NCBI GenBank assembly: GCA_014730055.1
Contig: WJIV01000302.1
Span: 1 to 7,635 of the forward strand
Length of the DNA: 7,635 bases
Source of the DNA: Candidatus Bathyarchaeota archaeon
Lineage (GTDB): Archaea; Thermoproteota; Bathyarchaeia; TCS64
Reading direction: 5' to 3'
How positions within the stretch are numbered: the first letter of the stretch is position 1; the number at the start of each line of letters is the position of its first letter. Below, piece by piece: positions 1 to 5,606 of this stretch. The translations under genes and the position numbers were made by a program. The notes beneath the pieces were generated by a model. That model worked only from the letters and a program-made list of their open reading frames with translations, was not told the origin of the DNA and searched no databases.

Positions 1-712
1 CTTTTGATGTGTTCCAGTTAGTAGCATCAAGTAAATTGACATTTCCTGCACTTGCCACTTCTGCCATGTAAATATATTTAGAACTTCCTGCGTCATGCCA
101 AGAACTACCATCAAAATATTGAAGGGCTATATCGCTTGAGTTATATCTAACATTTCCCTCTTCTGTCCCTGTGATATCTATTGGCACTGTTAAGTTTGTA
201 AATGTTGCAGATGCAGTTATGTCATTTCCAGCATCTAATTCTAAAATGTTTCTATAAACACCATCATCTACATCGTATGCTTGTAGAATAAACTTATCTG
301 CATTTGAAGTTCCTGTTCTTATCGTCCCACCAACAGCTCCTGTCTGATATACGATATTGGCAACATCTTCTATATTTGTTGCTCCCATATCTATTGAGTC
401 GTAAAAATATGATGTTCCTGATATAGAGGCGGTGCCGTCTACCCATAAAGATTCTGATAATGAAGCATTATGTCCATAAATAGTTCTAACTCGTTTAGAT
501 GTGCTTCCCAAATCAACCTCATTATCTGTGTTGGGTGATAATGTGCTTGTCCAAAGAGATTGTTGTCCTATTCTTACTTTTGTTGGTGCCCCAAGATCTG
601 GGGTGTTTTTTAACAAAGCAAGTAATCCATAACAAGAAATCCCAATAATAATGGAAATTACTATGCCTGTTGCTAAAAAATATAAATTCTTTTTGTGTTT
701 CTCCATTTTCAT
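1..712 (-). CDS. Membrane-anchored tail-fibre or appendage-like protein, N-terminal part (3' end outside window)
   Basis: The frame is open from 712 to the window edge (237 codons plus one base), so the C-terminus is missing. Residues 1-9 are Lys-rich and residues about 10-34 form one strongly hydrophobic segment, read as a signal anchor with the C-terminal part outside the cytoplasm. The rest is Ser/Thr/Gly/Asn-rich and beta-like. It contains DLGSTSKRVRTIYG (residues 67-80), resembling the 'DIGSSSxRFxxIY' unit of phage fibre and appendage proteins, and GNVRYNSSDIALQYFDGSSW (186-205), resembling the 'GTxxYNTTxxxxxYYDGSxW' unit common in such proteins. Two in-frame ATGs exist, at 712 and 706; 712 lies two bases after the stop of the preceding gene and 706 is equally possible. 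Neither has a Shine-Dalgarno sequence; the leader is A-rich. Fibre-like character is fairly secure from motif resemblance; the exact role (adhesin, fibre, host-surface protein) is inference. Confidence 0.8.
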   Translation of the reverse strand, partial: MKMEKHKKNLYFLATGIVISIIIGISCYGLLALLKNTPDLGAPTKVRIGQQSLWTSTLSPNTDNEVDLGSTSKRVRTIYGHNASLSESLWVDGTASISGTSYFYDSIDMGATNIEDVANIVYQTGAVGGTIRTGTSNADKFILQAYDVDDGVYRNILELDAGNDITASATFTNLTVPIDITGTEEGNVRYNSSDIALQYFDGSSWHDAGSSKYIYMAEVASAGNVNLLDATNWNTSK

Positions 713-714
713 TT

Positions 715-1575
715 TTAATATCTATACCAAGCCAAGAAATTGCTATCTGCTTCAGGCGCATACAACATTGTTATTTCTTTTCCGTCTATTGTGTAATCAT
801 TTCCAGTTCCTTCTTTTAACAAGAGCCCATTTAGATAAAGTTGCAAAGAAGCTGCTGGATTTGGTGTTCTATCAAGTGTAAATGTGGTATTGCTTCCATC
901 TATGCTTCCCGTTGGTGTTTCTTTGTCTACATATCCCTGACCGCTTCCTCCAACCTTTTTCTTTCCACCAAAACCTATTTGCCTTCTTAGTTTATCTGCA
1001 AGTTCTTGTATTTGAGCTTCTGACATCTTAACCATCAAAAAACCGTTTTCCATAGGAAGTGGTTGTGATAATGTCTTTTTATTAAGATCTTTTAAGTTTG
1101 ACGATATGTCTTGTAAAACAAACAACTCTTCTCTACTTGTCTTCTGCTTTTTAATAGCATCAGTTATTTTCTTAACTTCTTTTTCTATTCTTGATATTTC
1201 CTTAGACAAATCAACCGGAGGAACGTTTATTTCAGGAACCTTTATTTCTGGTATATCTATAACTGGCGGAGGTATGTCTGGTATTTTAATCTCTGGTATG
1301 GCTATCGGCGGTATTTTTATTCTTGGCTTAATTACTTTTGGACTAAGGTCTGATGGATTGCTTATCTTGACCTGAAAAATATTATCTTTTGCAAGTTCTT
1401 CTATCTTTGGTAAGTTGTTTATCTTGACCTGAAAAACATTTTTTTTTCCAATCTTTTTTAACTCTGAAATCAAAAACTTAAATAAATCATAAAGCCAACG
1501 ATAACCAAGCTCTATAAATCCAATCACTCTTTTATTTTCTTTTTGTTTGCCAAACTTATTTTTGATTTCAGGCAT
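715..1575 (-). CDS. Multidomain phage structural/appendage protein with PxIxI pentapeptide spacer and C-terminal fibre-type domain
   Basis: The 286-residue protein has clear segments. Residues 1-45 are basic with an amphipathic, aromatic stretch (VIGFIELGYRWLYDLFKFLI, 17-36) that could sit on a membrane but is not a clean transmembrane helix. Residues 46-54 and 65-73 repeat [VI]FQVKI[NS]N. Residues 84-123 are eight pentapeptides of the form P-x-[IV]-x-hydrophobic, a probably extended spacer. Residues 124-168 are charged and helical, possibly coiled coil. Residues 201-217 are a Gly/Lys linker. Residues about 218-286 (PTGSIDGSNTTFTL, LQLYLNGLLLKEG, DYTIDGKEIT, ending FLAWYRY) resemble a C-terminal domain recurrent in phage tail and appendage proteins, where the typical wording is 'P.G.IDG.NT.FTL...P...SL.LYLNG...' and ends in WYRY. 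The start is five bases after the stop of the 246-residue gene; the leader AATTAAAAACT lacks a Shine-Dalgarno sequence. The precise virion position is unknown. Confidence 0.85.
   Translation of the reverse strand: MPEIKNKFGKQKENKRVIGFIELGYRWLYDLFKFLISELKKIGKKNVFQVKINNLPKIEELAKDNIFQVKISNPSDLSPKVIKPRIKIPPIAIPEIKIPDIPPPVIDIPEIKVPEINVPPVDLSKEISRIEKEVKKITDAIKKQKTSREELFVLQDISSNLKDLNKKTLSQPLPMENGFLMVKMSEAQIQELADKLRRQIGFGGKKKVGGSGQGYVDKETPTGSIDGSNTTFTLDRTPNPAASLQLYLNGLLLKEGTGNDYTIDGKEITMLYAPEADSNFLAWYRY
1207..1326 (-). repeat. Eight tandem pentapeptide repeats (P-x-[IV]-x-hydrophobic) within the 286-residue protein
   Basis: Codons 84-123 encode proline at residues 84, 89, 94, 99, 104, 109, 114 and 119, exactly every fifth residue. 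The units read PRIKI, PPIAI, PEIKI, PDIPP, PVIDI, PEIKV, PEINV and PPVDL. Seven of the eight end in Ile, Val or Leu, and all have Ile or Val at the third position. The DNA units are diverged, so this is a protein-level repeat rather than a recent DNA tandem duplication. The likely structure is an extended beta or polyproline-type rod separating the N-terminal part from the C-terminal fibre-type domain. Confidence 0.9.
1362..1440 (-). repeat. 22-base direct repeat pair encoding [VI]FQVKI[NS]N
   Basis: The plus-strand sequence TTATCTTGACCTGAAAAA followed by TATT (1362-1383) or CATT (1419-1440) occurs twice, 57 bases apart, with one mismatch in 22. Both copies are in the same frame of the 286-residue gene and encode FQVKI with one conservative change on either side, 19 residues apart. 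The intervening 11 residues do not repeat. Confidence 0.85.
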
Positions 1576-1580
1576 AGTTT

Positions 1581-2321
1581 TTAATTGCCGGGTTTAACTG
1601 TTATCGTGAACGAACCCGATGCAAGGTTTAATGGTCTAACATATAGATGTGATAATTGATCTGGATATATCTGGAACATTCTATATGCTACTGTTCCATT
1701 ATAGGTTAGTCCCGTATCTCCAGCTACTGTTCCTGCATCTTCTACGTCATATAGAAGTATTGTTTCCCACATATTTCCTGCTGCTTGTGATTCATAGAAT
1801 TCTGGCCTGCTATCTGATATAGCCCCAAGAACCTTGAAAGATGCGCTTGGTGCCTCTTCAGCGGCAAAGGATATTGTTATATCCTCATAATCAGAAACAT
1901 TCAATATGGTTCCTTGTGGAGCTTCCAGAAAGTCTTGTATATCGTCGTCATCATCTTCTCCTATGTCCAAAGCAGTTGTGTAGCTTGAATCAGAGGCCAC
2001 TTCAAATGCCGTTGAGGTAGATGCAGTTAAAACATAATAATATGTGTCTTCTTCAAGTCCGTCTGGCAGAACTCCGTCGGTTTCAAAGTTTACCCAATCT
2101 CCAACAGACAGATTGTGATCCGAAGAAGCAACTATTACATCATCGTCTGCAGTCATTGATGCAGATGCTGTATTTTGTGTTTGAGCATTGAATATATATT
2201 GCTCTGACTGGGTTGATCTGACATCGCCAAAAGTATTTCTTGGTTTTATTATCCCGGTTAAAACAGAAGCCCCTATTACAAAAGCAATTAAAACAAATGC
2301 TAAATATATTTTCTTGTTCAT
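1581..2321 (-). CDS. Membrane-anchored phage fibre-domain protein
   Basis: The protein has 246 residues. MNKKIYLAF opens a single hydrophobic segment (about residues 5-25) followed by a basic KPR, consistent with a signal anchor; no lipobox or obvious signal-peptidase site is seen. Residues about 59-120 (HNLSVGDWVNFETDG, LPDGLEEDTYYYVLTASTST, AFEVASDSS) match a domain recurrent in phage tail and fibre proteins, whose usual wording is 'HGLSVGDxVxFTTTGTLPAGLxxxTxYYVxxxxxNTFxLA'. An acidic run GEDDDDDIQD (121-130) sits where that domain normally ends. Residues about 138-246 look like a second beta-sandwich (NVSDYEDITISFAAEEA, MWETILLYDVEDAGTV, finishing GSFTITVKPGN). The ATG follows a leader reading ATTAATAAAAACATACA, A-rich with no Shine-Dalgarno. 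A structural or adsorption role is inferred from the domains and from the downstream position relative to the capsid gene. Confidence 0.85.
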   Translation of the reverse strand: MNKKIYLAFVLIAFVIGASVLTGIIKPRNTFGDVRSTQSEQYIFNAQTQNTASASMTADDDVIVASSDHNLSVGDWVNFETDGVLPDGLEEDTYYYVLTASTSTAFEVASDSSYTTALDIGEDDDDDIQDFLEAPQGTILNVSDYEDITISFAAEEAPSASFKVLGAISDSRPEFYESQAAGNMWETILLYDVEDAGTVAGDTGLTYNGTVAYRMFQIYPDQLSHLYVRPLNLASGSFTITVKPGN

Positions 2322-2358
2322 TGTATGTTTTTATTAATTTTTATTTACGACCTTACTT

Positions 2359-2392
2359 CCACCCATTAGCCCTAAGCCGAACTAATGGGCGG
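2359..2392 (-). promoter_or_regulatory. 11-bp stem-loop in the 112-base intergenic gap
   Basis: In minus-strand RNA, CCGCCCATTAG (complement of 2382-2392) pairs with CTAATGGGTGG (complement of 2359-2369) around a 12-base loop, TTCGGCTTAGGG. One pair is G-U, formed by 2390 and 2361; in a plus-strand transcript the same position would be an A-C mismatch. The structure therefore suits the direction of the genes. No run of U follows the stem, so a classical intrinsic terminator is unlikely. An RNA-processing site, attenuator, transcript-stabilising element or translation control ahead of the 246-residue gene are all possible. The remainder of the gap (2322-2358 and 2393-2433) holds an A/T-rich leader and a short palindrome. 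Confidence 0.6.
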
Positions 2393-2433
2393 TCAAAGGT
2401 TACAAGGAATCCTTTTGTGTCAGTAGTCTTGGT

Positions 2434-3003
2434 TTAGTCGTTTAACTGGAAGCTAGCTGAAACAGGTATTACATCAAATTCCCAAGCGAGGCTTGTTCCC
2501 AAGTTAAAGGCAGTTGCCTTTACAATAGTATCCCCGCCAAAGTCTGATACATATCCTGTTGAAGCATAGTTGAAGAGTAACCCTGTGGTTACAAGATCCA
2601 GATAAGCTGAAGAGTTAGATGATGTGTTGTCAACATAAACTGTTTTAACATCTCCAGCAGAACTTAAACAGTCTGCCTGTAGAGTTTCATCGTCTGGAAA
2701 GGAAATTGAAGCTCCATATCCTTCTACATTCAATCCGTGTCCTGATGGTGTAATATCTATTACAGCATAGTCACAAATATCACTTGCATTTAGACTTGTG
2801 CTTCCTACCTCTCCATAACTCTTTTCGCCTCCCGTGATCAATCCTCCATTAGCTTCTAGGTTTTGAGCAACGACCCAATCGTCAGAAGTAGAACCACCTA
2901 ATGAGGGATCTGTGATTACATCTTTGTCAGTTATAACTACAAAACCAAGAACGATAACCGCTCCTATCAGTAATCCGATAAATAAATATAATCCTTTACT
3001 CAT
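2434..3003 (-). CDS. Membrane-anchored beta-rich phage protein directly downstream of the capsid gene
   Basis: The protein has 189 residues. MSKGLYLF begins a strongly hydrophobic helix (about residues 5-24), then a Gly/Ser/Asp linker (25-42). The remaining domain (about 66-189) reads STSLNASDICDYAVIDITPS, SISFPDDETLQADCLSSAGD, VKTVYVDNTS, FNYASTGY. It resembles a beta-rich domain I recall in virion and surface proteins of phages, with a 'TAxDIxxG…LTLPTAxxLxA…GDxxxxxxxN' pattern; I cannot name the family. Two cysteines (77 and 112) could form a disulfide if the domain is outside the cytoplasm. The gene starts 20 bases after the capsid stop, with leader ACTACACAACCACA and no Shine-Dalgarno. 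The position suggests a capsid-associated, adsorption or exported protein; function is otherwise unknown. Confidence 0.8.
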   Translation of the reverse strand: MSKGLYLFIGLLIGAVIVLGFVVITDKDVITDPSLGGSTSDDWVVAQNLEANGGLITGGEKSYGEVGSTSLNASDICDYAVIDITPSGHGLNVEGYGASISFPDDETLQADCLSSAGDVKTVYVDNTSSNSSAYLDLVTTGLLFNYASTGYVSDFGGDTIVKATAFNLGTSLAWEFDVIPVSASFQLND

Positions 3004-3014
3004 TGTGGTTGTGT

Positions 3015-3029
3015 AGTTAATTATTAACT
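3015..3029. repeat. Perfect 15-base inverted repeat across the capsid-gene stop
   Basis: AGTTAAT-T-ATTAACT has perfect 7-base arms around one central base. It overlaps the two consecutive TAA stop codons of the capsid gene (3026-3024 and 3023-3021). As RNA it would be only a 6-bp, AT-rich hairpin with a 3-base loop and no U-run, so a terminator role is weak. It may be chance in AT-rich DNA with doubled stops. Confidence 0.5.
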
Positions 3030-3953
3030 TCCATTAGAACCAACAATGCCTTCGTAGGTTACTGCACCGTAAACTTCACGGTATTCACCTTTGTAGATAT
3101 AATTGTTGTTTCTTTGGTATTTGTAATCCACCAGATCGGTGATTACTCCTTGACGAACCCATCTGTAAATGGAATGGTTTTGTGCCAATAAGAACCAAGC
3201 AGCGTCGCTTCCTCCGGCGTTAGCGCCTAAGAAAGGACTTGTTGCTACTCTTACTCCATATTTAGCACTAATCCAGTTGAGGTTGTTATCAGTAGTATTT
3301 GCTAATAATTCACTTTCAGTAATTTCAACTGCTTCTTTAAATAAAGCTGTTGGAACTAAAAGAGTTTTAGCAACATGACCTGTAATCTCATTGTCTTGCC
3401 CCTTTTGCTCTGCAAGAGCAACTATGGCTGATTCAAGAGTGGTTACAGATAATGCCCCTGACACTTTATTGTCAACGGTATTTCCATTTAAGTTGCTATG
3501 ACTATCGGAGATTAATGCTACTCCGTCTGCACATAGGGTTGAGCTGAAAGCATCACGGTAAGTTCCAAAAGCGTTTTTGTTTTGGGAGATTCTTGCCTTC
3601 CTTGCCATATCAGCAATCATCATGTTAACTACCTCGTGTTGATCGTCATCAAAGAATCTCTTTGGAACATCAACAGATTTTGAGTAGTTAACTACAGTAT
3701 AGGTAATTTGATCACCTACTCTTGGATTGCCTTCTGGTAAAGGTTGTTCTTCGGCTGTGCTTTCCCATTCTCCAACGCCTTTAAATACCTCCATGATTTC
3801 AGCTTGTTTGTCTGTGGTTGATTGCTTGAACGCCGATTCACTGCCAGCATCTACATACATAGGATGCTGTTCAATGTCAAAATTCGCATTAAAGACATCG
3901 TCCAACGCAGTTTTTACAACATTTGGGTTCAAGCCAGAACTTAAACTTGCCAT
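3024..3953 (-). CDS. Major capsid protein (HK97-fold, Mu gpT-like style)
   Basis: The 309-residue protein builds the icosahedral shell. An N-terminal helical region is followed by EVFKGVGEWESTAEEQPLPE (55-74) and RVGDQITYTVVNYSKSVDVPKRFFDDD (78-104), the E-loop/P-domain style stretch. ALISDSHSNLNGNTVDNKVSGALSVTTLESAIVALAEQKGQDN (146-188) closely follows the 'LFSxxHP…NxxxxALSxxSLExAxxAxxxQKxxxG' segment of this capsid type. KTLLVPTALFKEAVEI (196-211) is the usual 'LLVPPxLxxxAxxI' strand. WISAKYGVRVATSPFL with SDAAWFLLA (227-257) is the usual 'V…SPxLxxxxAWFL' segment. It ends in SNGS and two tandem TAA stops. No separate protease or N-terminal delta domain is evident, in line with a separate scaffold gene upstream. 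The ATG lies six bases after the preceding stop; the leader TTAATAACCA has no Shine-Dalgarno. The identification rests on motif recall and gene order. Confidence 0.92.
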   Translation of the reverse strand: MASLSSGLNPNVVKTALDDVFNANFDIEQHPMYVDAGSESAFKQSTTDKQAEIMEVFKGVGEWESTAEEQPLPEGNPRVGDQITYTVVNYSKSVDVPKRFFDDDQHEVVNMMIADMARKARISQNKNAFGTYRDAFSSTLCADGVALISDSHSNLNGNTVDNKVSGALSVTTLESAIVALAEQKGQDNEITGHVAKTLLVPTALFKEAVEITESELLANTTDNNLNWISAKYGVRVATSPFLGANAGGSDAAWFLLAQNHSIYRWVRQGVITDLVDYKYQRNNNYIYKGEYREVYGAVTYEGIVGSNGS

Positions 3954-3959
3954 TGGTTA

Positions 3960-4463
3960 TTAAGCGACCATACATCCGAAAAGTGTTGCTTCATCTTTTA
4001 TAATAAAGTCAACAGTTCCGTTAGTAGAGTCGTAGTCCATAATACGAAGTGCATGAACATTCTCATCTGAACCTTCATTCTCGTCAACAGTGAAAGTAGA
4101 TCCTGTTAAATCAAATGTAACAGTGTCATACATAACACCTAAACCAAGATTGCCTGAAGTTGTAGCAGCGCATCTGTAAACTATTCCCGGTAATGGGAGG
4201 TATAGTTCAACAGTTCCGTCAGCACTTGATGTTTCAGTAGATTCTGAAGCAGCAATGCCGGCAAAAATGTCTGTTGTAATTTCAGGTTCTCCTGTTTCAA
4301 CAAGTATTACATCGTTTCCATCTTCTGCGCCTCTAATCTTACAAGGTTCACCGGGTTTAATGGTTGCGCTTGCACTATTAGTGGTTCTGTCTTCTACAAT
4401 AAAAGTCCAGGTTGGAACAGAGTCATACGGCGTAAAAGCAATTTTAACATCGCCTTTTGCCAT
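3960..4463 (-). CDS. Capsid decoration/stabilisation-like protein
   Basis: The 167-residue protein sits immediately upstream of the capsid gene, the normal place for a head decoration protein. The sequence is beta-rich and lacks membrane segments. ATIKPGEPCKIRGAEDGNDV (33-52), DIFAGIAASESTETSSADGTVELYLPLPGIVYRCAA (65-100) and YDTVTFDLTGSTFTVDENEG (112-131) match the phrasing of small phage head proteins annotated as decoration or head-fibre proteins ('IKAGEPVKL…FxGIAxxxSTxTxxxDGxVxVxxPxPGxxYxxxA…VDFDLTGxxYTVDE'). It would bind the outside of the shell and stabilise it after expansion. Three cysteines (41, 98, 164) are present. The start ATG is 28 bases after the scaffold gene stop, with leader AAAATACGAAAAA, A-rich and without Shine-Dalgarno. 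The family match is from memory and not computed. Confidence 0.75.
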   Translation of the reverse strand: MAKGDVKIAFTPYDSVPTWTFIVEDRTTNSASATIKPGEPCKIRGAEDGNDVILVETGEPEITTDIFAGIAASESTETSSADGTVELYLPLPGIVYRCAATTSGNLGLGVMYDTVTFDLTGSTFTVDENEGSDENVHALRIMDYDSTNGTVDFIIKDEATLFGCMVA

Positions 4464-4491
4464 TTTTTCGTATTTTAGTTATTAGGGTTTA

Positions 4492-5205
4492 TTATTCTTT
4501 AGAAGACTTGTATGTTTTTGGATCAATTCCTCTTGATCTTAAAAACTTCTTGTCTTCTTCAGAAAGCTGAGGTTCTTCTTCAGGCTCCTGTGGAGCTGAA
4601 TGATTAGAACCCACCCCTGTATTGCTGGTTGAGTTTTTTGAAGATAAAGACTCTTTTAGCTCTCTATTTTCGCTTTCAACGGTTCTGATGTTTGCAAGGG
4701 CTTTTGCCTTTTGCATGTCTTGGCCGATGTCAATTCTTCTGAAGCCGGTTTTGTTTATACTGTTATTGTAATGAAACAATATAAGTTCTCTTTCAGCATC
4801 AGAGTTAGCCATAGAGGTTGCTATTCTGTCAATGTCTTCTTCTCTTTGTGAGAGAATATATCTATCAACAGATTTATCAACAATCTTTTGGATGCGTTTA
4901 TCGTCATCTTCCAGATAGTCTTCGTCCTCATCCTCATCTTTTTTGCCCTTTTCAAGATGAACAATCTTCTTGTTCGCCTTTTCAATAGTTTTCTGGGCTT
5001 TTTCTAGCTCAGCAGCATAATCAATTTGAGGTTCTTTCTTGGGTTCTTTTTCCTCTGCTTTCTTAGAAGATTCTTCTGGTTTTTTTACATCATCACCTTT
5101 GATGTTGGAATCTCCTTCGTTTTTTTTGTTCTCTTCTTGAGAGTCAGGGGAGGTTTCCTGAGTAGAGGTTTCGTCCTCTTTGACCTCCGTTTTTTCTTTT
5201 GTCAT
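4492..5205 (-). CDS. Capsid assembly scaffolding-like protein
   Basis: The protein has 237 residues and is extremely charged. Residues 1-60 are a Lys/Glu-rich, probably disordered tail. Residues 62-90 (DYAAELEKAQKTIEKANKKI onward) form a probable coiled coil. Residues 90-102 are an Asp/Glu tract. Residues 103-190 are helical with ERELILFHYNNSI (138-150) and DMQKAKALANI (163-173). A Ser/Asn/Pro linker leads to the C-terminal LSEEDKKFLRSRGIDPKTYK (214-233), a basic helix of the kind by which scaffold proteins contact the capsid. The high-helix, low-complexity composition and the slot between portal and capsid are typical of phage scaffolds, which direct procapsid assembly and then leave. The start is 35 bases after the 121-residue gene; the leader GGCGTGTCTAT has no Shine-Dalgarno at the right distance. 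The main alternative is a non-scaffold head-internal protein. Confidence 0.75.
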   Translation of the reverse strand: MTKEKTEVKEDETSTQETSPDSQEENKKNEGDSNIKGDDVKKPEESSKKAEEKEPKKEPQIDYAAELEKAQKTIEKANKKIVHLEKGKKDEDEDEDYLEDDDKRIQKIVDKSVDRYILSQREEDIDRIATSMANSDAERELILFHYNNSINKTGFRRIDIGQDMQKAKALANIRTVESENRELKESLSSKNSTSNTGVGSNHSAPQEPEEEPQLSEEDKKFLRSRGIDPKTYKSSKE

Positions 5206-5223
5206 ATAGACACGCCAAGTTTT

Positions 5224-5241
5224 AGTAGTGGCGTTACTACT
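5224..5241 (-). repeat. Small inverted repeat after the 121-residue gene
   Basis: AGTAGT (5224-5229) and ACTACT (5236-5241) form a 6-bp stem around the 6-base loop GGCGTT; a G-U pair could extend it in plus-strand RNA and an A-C mismatch blocks this in minus-strand RNA. It begins at the last base of the TAA stop at 5243-5241 and occupies part of the 35-base gap before the scaffold gene. There is no U-run, so it is not a convincing terminator; it may be chance. Confidence 0.3.
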
Positions 5242-5606
5242 TAATTTTTATCTCCCTTTTTCCTTTTAGGAAAGGGGTTTTTAACATTGTTAACTATTTC
5301 TTCAATCAGCTGTATAGTATATAAGCTCATTTTCCCAGCAATCATGTCCTCGTAGTCTTTTGCTCTATTAAAAAGCTCATAATTAGCTCTAAATCTTATG
5401 TTTTTTCTTAGATACTTCCATAAAAGCATATTCTTTATTGACTTGGCTTCAGAGATCATCTGTTTTTTGTCATTTTCAGGTAATACCCTTTTGCCAACAA
5501 TAAATTGCTCGTTCTTTCTGTCAATCTTTAAAACATCTTCTTCTGTGATTGTACACAGGAGATGCTTGAGTAATTTGTTTGTTATTTTTCTTTTTAGTTT
5601 TTTCAT
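5241..5606 (-). CDS. Small basic protein between portal and scaffold (conserved phage family, function unknown)
   Basis: The protein has 121 residues with strongly basic ends (KKLKRK at the N-terminus, PKRKKGDKN at the C-terminus). The core reads FIVGKRVLPENDKKQMISEA (35-54), LLWKYLRKNIRFRANYELFN (61-80) and DYEDMIAGKMSLYTIQLIEEIV (84-105). The order 'GxRxLxxxxxxxLxxEAxxxxxxxLWxxLxxxxxxxAxxxxFxxxxxxxDxxxGKxxLYxxxxxxxxI' is one I recall from small phage proteins encoded between portal and scaffold/capsid genes and generally left as hypothetical. It may be a head-assembly accessory; no enzyme motif is visible. The ATG overlaps the portal stop as ATGA, indicating translational coupling. A GGAG lies only one base before the ATG, too close for a normal Shine-Dalgarno, and it is also the last portal codons. 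Confidence 0.75.
   Translation of the reverse strand: MKKLKRKITNKLLKHLLCTITEEDVLKIDRKNEQFIVGKRVLPENDKKQMISEAKSIKNMLLWKYLRKNIRFRANYELFNRAKDYEDMIAGKMSLYTIQLIEEIVNNVKNPFPKRKKGDKN

Noticed and set aside
522..761. 79-codon minus-strand open frame.
   Set aside because: It lies within the better supported frame of 1-712 and the end of the 286-residue gene, and its peptide has no phage-like motif.
1106..1375. Plus-strand open frame with a repeated ISG motif.
   Set aside because: The repetition is the antisense image of the phased proline spacer in the 286-residue protein.
2359..2392. Stem-loop read as an intrinsic terminator.
   Set aside because: The stem is strong enough, but no U-run follows it on the minus strand, so it was kept only as an unspecified regulatory structure.
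2391..2396. TTGACC on the minus strand as a possible -35 promoter element.
   Set aside because: No -10-like hexamer lies 16-18 bases downstream; that interval falls in the stem-loop. A nearby TAACCTTTG is also one base off the TAnnTTTG element of Bacteroidota promoters.
2404..2414. Palindrome AAGGAATCCTT.
   Set aside because: The 5-base arms with a one-base centre are too short to support a call on their own.
5026..5244. Phe-rich 72-codon plus-strand open frame that looks like a membrane protein.
   Set aside because: It is the antisense shadow of the Lys/Glu repeats of the scaffold-like gene.
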